From positions 28,560,501-28,624,500 of the forward strand of contig NC_079886.1 of NCBI RefSeq assembly GCF_029227915.1: a stretch of DNA of 64,000 bases, written 5' to 3'. Each line of letters starts with the position of its first letter. The first letter of the stretch is position 1. The notes under the pieces are model-generated. The model was not told the origin of the DNA. It saw only the letters and a program-made list of their open reading frames with translations, and searched no databases. Origin of the DNA: Hydractinia symbiolongicarpus (taxonomy: Eukaryota > Cnidaria > Hydrozoa > Anthoathecata > Hydractiniidae). Shown here piece after piece: positions 61,801 to 64,000 of this stretch. Position numbers and translations under genes: made by a program.

Positions 61801-64000
61801 TTTAAATTATTTTTTTACCACTAAAACGCATGAGACTTGTAGTTTTCAAAAATGATTTCATTTTTGATGAGACGCTGAATAAAAGGAGTTTAATCGCCGG
61901 CAAACGAAAACCCGCGTTTTCCCGTAAATCCCGGACTCGGCCCGTATAGTCAAAAGTATACAAAGAAAGTACCCAGGGATTAAACTCCTTTCCCGAACGA
62001 TTCTTTAAATTATTTTTTCACCACTAAAACGCATGAGACTTGTAGTTTTCAAAACTGATTTCATTTTTGATGAGACGCTGAATAAAAGGAGTTTAATCGC
62101 CGGCAAACGAAAACCCGCGCTTTCCCGTATATCCCGGACTCGGCCCGTATAGTTGAATGTATAGAAAGAAAGTAAACTGGGAGTAAACTCATTTCCCGAA
62201 CGATTTTTTAAATTATTTTTTTACCACTAAAACGCATAAGACTTGTAGTTTTCAAAAACGATTTCATTTTTGATGAGACGCTGAATAAAAGGAGTTCAAT
62301 CGCCGGCAAACGAAAACCCGCGATTTCCCGTAAATCCCGGACTCGGCCCGTATAGTCAAAAGTATACAAAGAAAGTGCCCAGGGAGTAAACTCATTTCCC
62401 GAACGATTTTTTAAATTATTTTTTTATCACTAAGACGCATGAGACTTGTAGTTTTCAAAAATGATTTCATTTTTGATGAGACGCTGAATAAAAGGAGTTT
62501 AATCGCCGGCAAACGAAAACCCGCGATTTCCCGTAAATCCCGGACTCGGCCCGTATAGTCAAAAGTATACAAAGAAAGTACCCAGGAAGTAAACTCATTT
62601 CCCGAACGATTCTTTAAATTATTTTTTCACCACTAAAACGCATGAGACTTATAGTTTTCAAAACTGATTTCATTTTTGATGAGACGCTGAATAAAAGGAG
62701 TTTAATCGCCGGCAAACGAAAACCCGCGCTTTCCCGTATATCCCGGACTCGGCCCGTATAGTCGAATGTATACAAATAAAGTACCCAGGGAGTAAACTCA
62801 TTTTCCGAACGATTTTTTAAATTATTTTTTCACTACTAAAACGCATGAGACTTGTAGTTTTCAAAAATGATTTCATTTTTGATGAGACACTGAATAAAAA
62901 GAGTTTAATCGCCGGCAAACGAAAACCCGGGAGTTCCCGTAAATCCCGGGCTTGACCCGTATAGTCAAATGTATAGAAAGAAAGTACCCAGGGAGTAAAC
63001 TCATTTTCCGAACGATTTTTTAAATTATTTTTTCACTACTAAAACGCATGAGACTTGTAGTTTTCAAAAATGATTTCATTCTTGATGAGACGCTGAATAA
63101 AAGGAGTTTAATCTCCGGCAAACGAAAACCCGCGATTTCCCGTAAATCCCAGACTCGGCCCGTATAGTCAAAAGTATACAAAGAAAGTACGCAGGGAGTA
63201 AACTCATTTCCCGAACGATTCTTTAAATTATTTTTCACCACTAAAACGCATGAGACTTGTAGTTTTCAAAACTGATTTCATTTTTGATGAGACGCTGAAT
63301 AAAAGGAGTTTAATCGCCGGCAAACGAAAACCCGCGCTTTCCCGTATATCCCGGACTCGGCCCGTATAGTCGAATGTATACAAAGAAAGTACCCAGGGAG
63401 TAAACTCATTTTCCGAACTATTTTTAAATTATTTTTTCACCACTAAAACGCATGAGACTTGTAGTTTTCAAAAATGATCATTTTTGATGAGACGCTGAAT
63501 AAAAGGAGTTTAATCTCCGGCAAACGAAAACCCGCGATTTCCCGTAAATCCCAGACTCGGCCCGTATAGTCAAATGTATACAAATAAAGTACGCAGGGAG
63601 TAAACTCATTTCCCGAACGATTCTTTAAATTATTTTTAACCACTAAAACGCATGAGTCTTGTAGTTTTCAAAACTGATTTCATTTTTGATGAGACGCTGA
63701 ATAAAAGGAGTTTAATCGCCGGCAAACGAAAACCCGCGCTTTCCCGTATATCCCGGACTCGGCCCGTATAGTCGAATGTATACAAAGAAAGTACCCAGGG
63801 AGTAAACTCATTTTCCGAACTATTTTTTAAATTATTTTTTCACCACTAAAACGCATGAGACTTGTAGTTTTCAAAAATGATTTCATTTGTGATGAGACGC
63901 TGAATAAAAGGAGTTTAATCGCCGTCAAACGAAAACCCGGGAGTTCCCGTAAATCCCGGGCTTGACCCGCATAGTCGAATGTATAGAAAGAAAGTAAAAA
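58847..64000 (-). repeat. Mixed inverted satellite with a 3.85-kb-offset duplication
   Basis: The last roughly 0.3 kb (63.7-64.0 kb) repeats 59.8-60.15 kb at an offset of 3,852 bp. Shared variants are tccgaactattttt, catttgtgatgag (60,032 and 63,884) and gccgtcaaacg. The same variants occur in forward orientation near 7.8 and 12.0 kb. Nothing but satellite is present. Confidence 0.82.

Larger units (their letters stand above)
52576..64000 (-). repeat. Satellite array, same 203-bp monomer, inverted orientation
   Basis: About 56 monomers of the same family, now read as the reverse complement (marker TAATCGCCGGCAAACGAAAA). The same subtypes occur as in the forward array, including the forms gactcggcccg, gcttgacccg and accggccgg. 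No unique sequence is present except the filler near 52,621-52,633. The array reaches the window end. The last two bases (63,999-64,000, aa) depart from the expected ct. Confidence 0.97.

Noticed and set aside
1090-63643. Recurring open reading frames of 62-86 codons on both strands, many very similar to each other
   Set aside because: They recur because the monomer recurs. Many begin at GTG in the A-rich block, they lack any domain, and 203 is not a multiple of 3. The two strands give equally open frames from the same monomers. Monomer differences show no bias toward silent changes that I could see.
1-64000. CRISPR-like array
   Set aside because: The whole 203-bp period is conserved. There are no short constant repeats separated by unique spacers and no cas genes.
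1-64000. rDNA spacer or tRNA/5S tandem arrays
   Set aside because: No rRNA, tRNA or 5S-like conserved segment or internal promoter box was recognised in the monomer.

Overview
The window is a single, uninterrupted satellite DNA array. A monomer of 203 bp (39% GC in the monomer I counted by hand) repeats head to tail about 315 times and fills all 64,000 bases. I found no protein-coding gene, RNA gene, transposon, CRISPR array or unique-sequence island. The only sequence foreign to the monomer is about 9-10 bp of filler beside an inversion junction. Both window ends fall inside monomers, so the array continues on the left and probably on the right. This points to heterochromatin of a eukaryotic chromosome (centromeric, pericentromeric, subtelomeric or sex-chromosome). 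I cannot name the species. The monomer is rich in CpG (14 per 203 bp, about 1.8 times expectation), which argues for a germline with little CpG methylation, as in many invertebrates; that is inference.

Layout: from 1 to 52,574 all monomers read in the + direction (marker: TTTTCGTTTGCCGGCGATTA). At 52,575 the orientation flips, and from 52,576 to 64,000 all monomers read in the - direction. The junction is a 32-bp-arm hairpin with a 6-base loop. It sits at the centre of a larger inverted duplication of about 1.26 kb per arm, recognisable because both arms share rare sequence variants.

Higher-order structure: monomers fall into recurring subtypes, distinguished mainly in the GC-rich block (gggtcaagcccggg / gggccgagtccggg / gggccaagcccggg / ggccggttccggg / gggccgagtctggg) and in the A-rich block. 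These subtypes form multi-monomer units. Region by region: 1-14 kb has units of 1,187 and 782 bp and duplications at offsets 1,621, 4,200, 4,809 and 5,386 bp, and holds all six copies of a monomer with a 29-bp deletion. 14-20.5 kb has 812-bp tetramers, a 406-bp dimer and a 19-monomer-offset duplication. 20.5-34 kb has a 7-monomer (1,421 bp) unit and a roughly 3.7-kb segment present twice about 9.5-9.9 kb apart. 24.2-27 kb and 35.4-44 kb share another 7-monomer (1,420-1,421 bp) unit. 44.6-47.8 kb has an 8-monomer (1,623 bp) unit. 47.8-51.3 kb alternates 5- and 4-monomer steps. 51.3-53.8 kb is the palindrome. 55.2-58.8 kb has a 9-monomer (1,826 bp) unit on the - strand. This is the signature of satellite evolution by repeated unequal exchange or segmental amplification. 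All short open reading frames (62-86 codons) are chance frames through the monomer and are not annotated as genes. All coordinates, offsets and counts were read by eye; block edges are good to roughly 10-60 bp unless stated.
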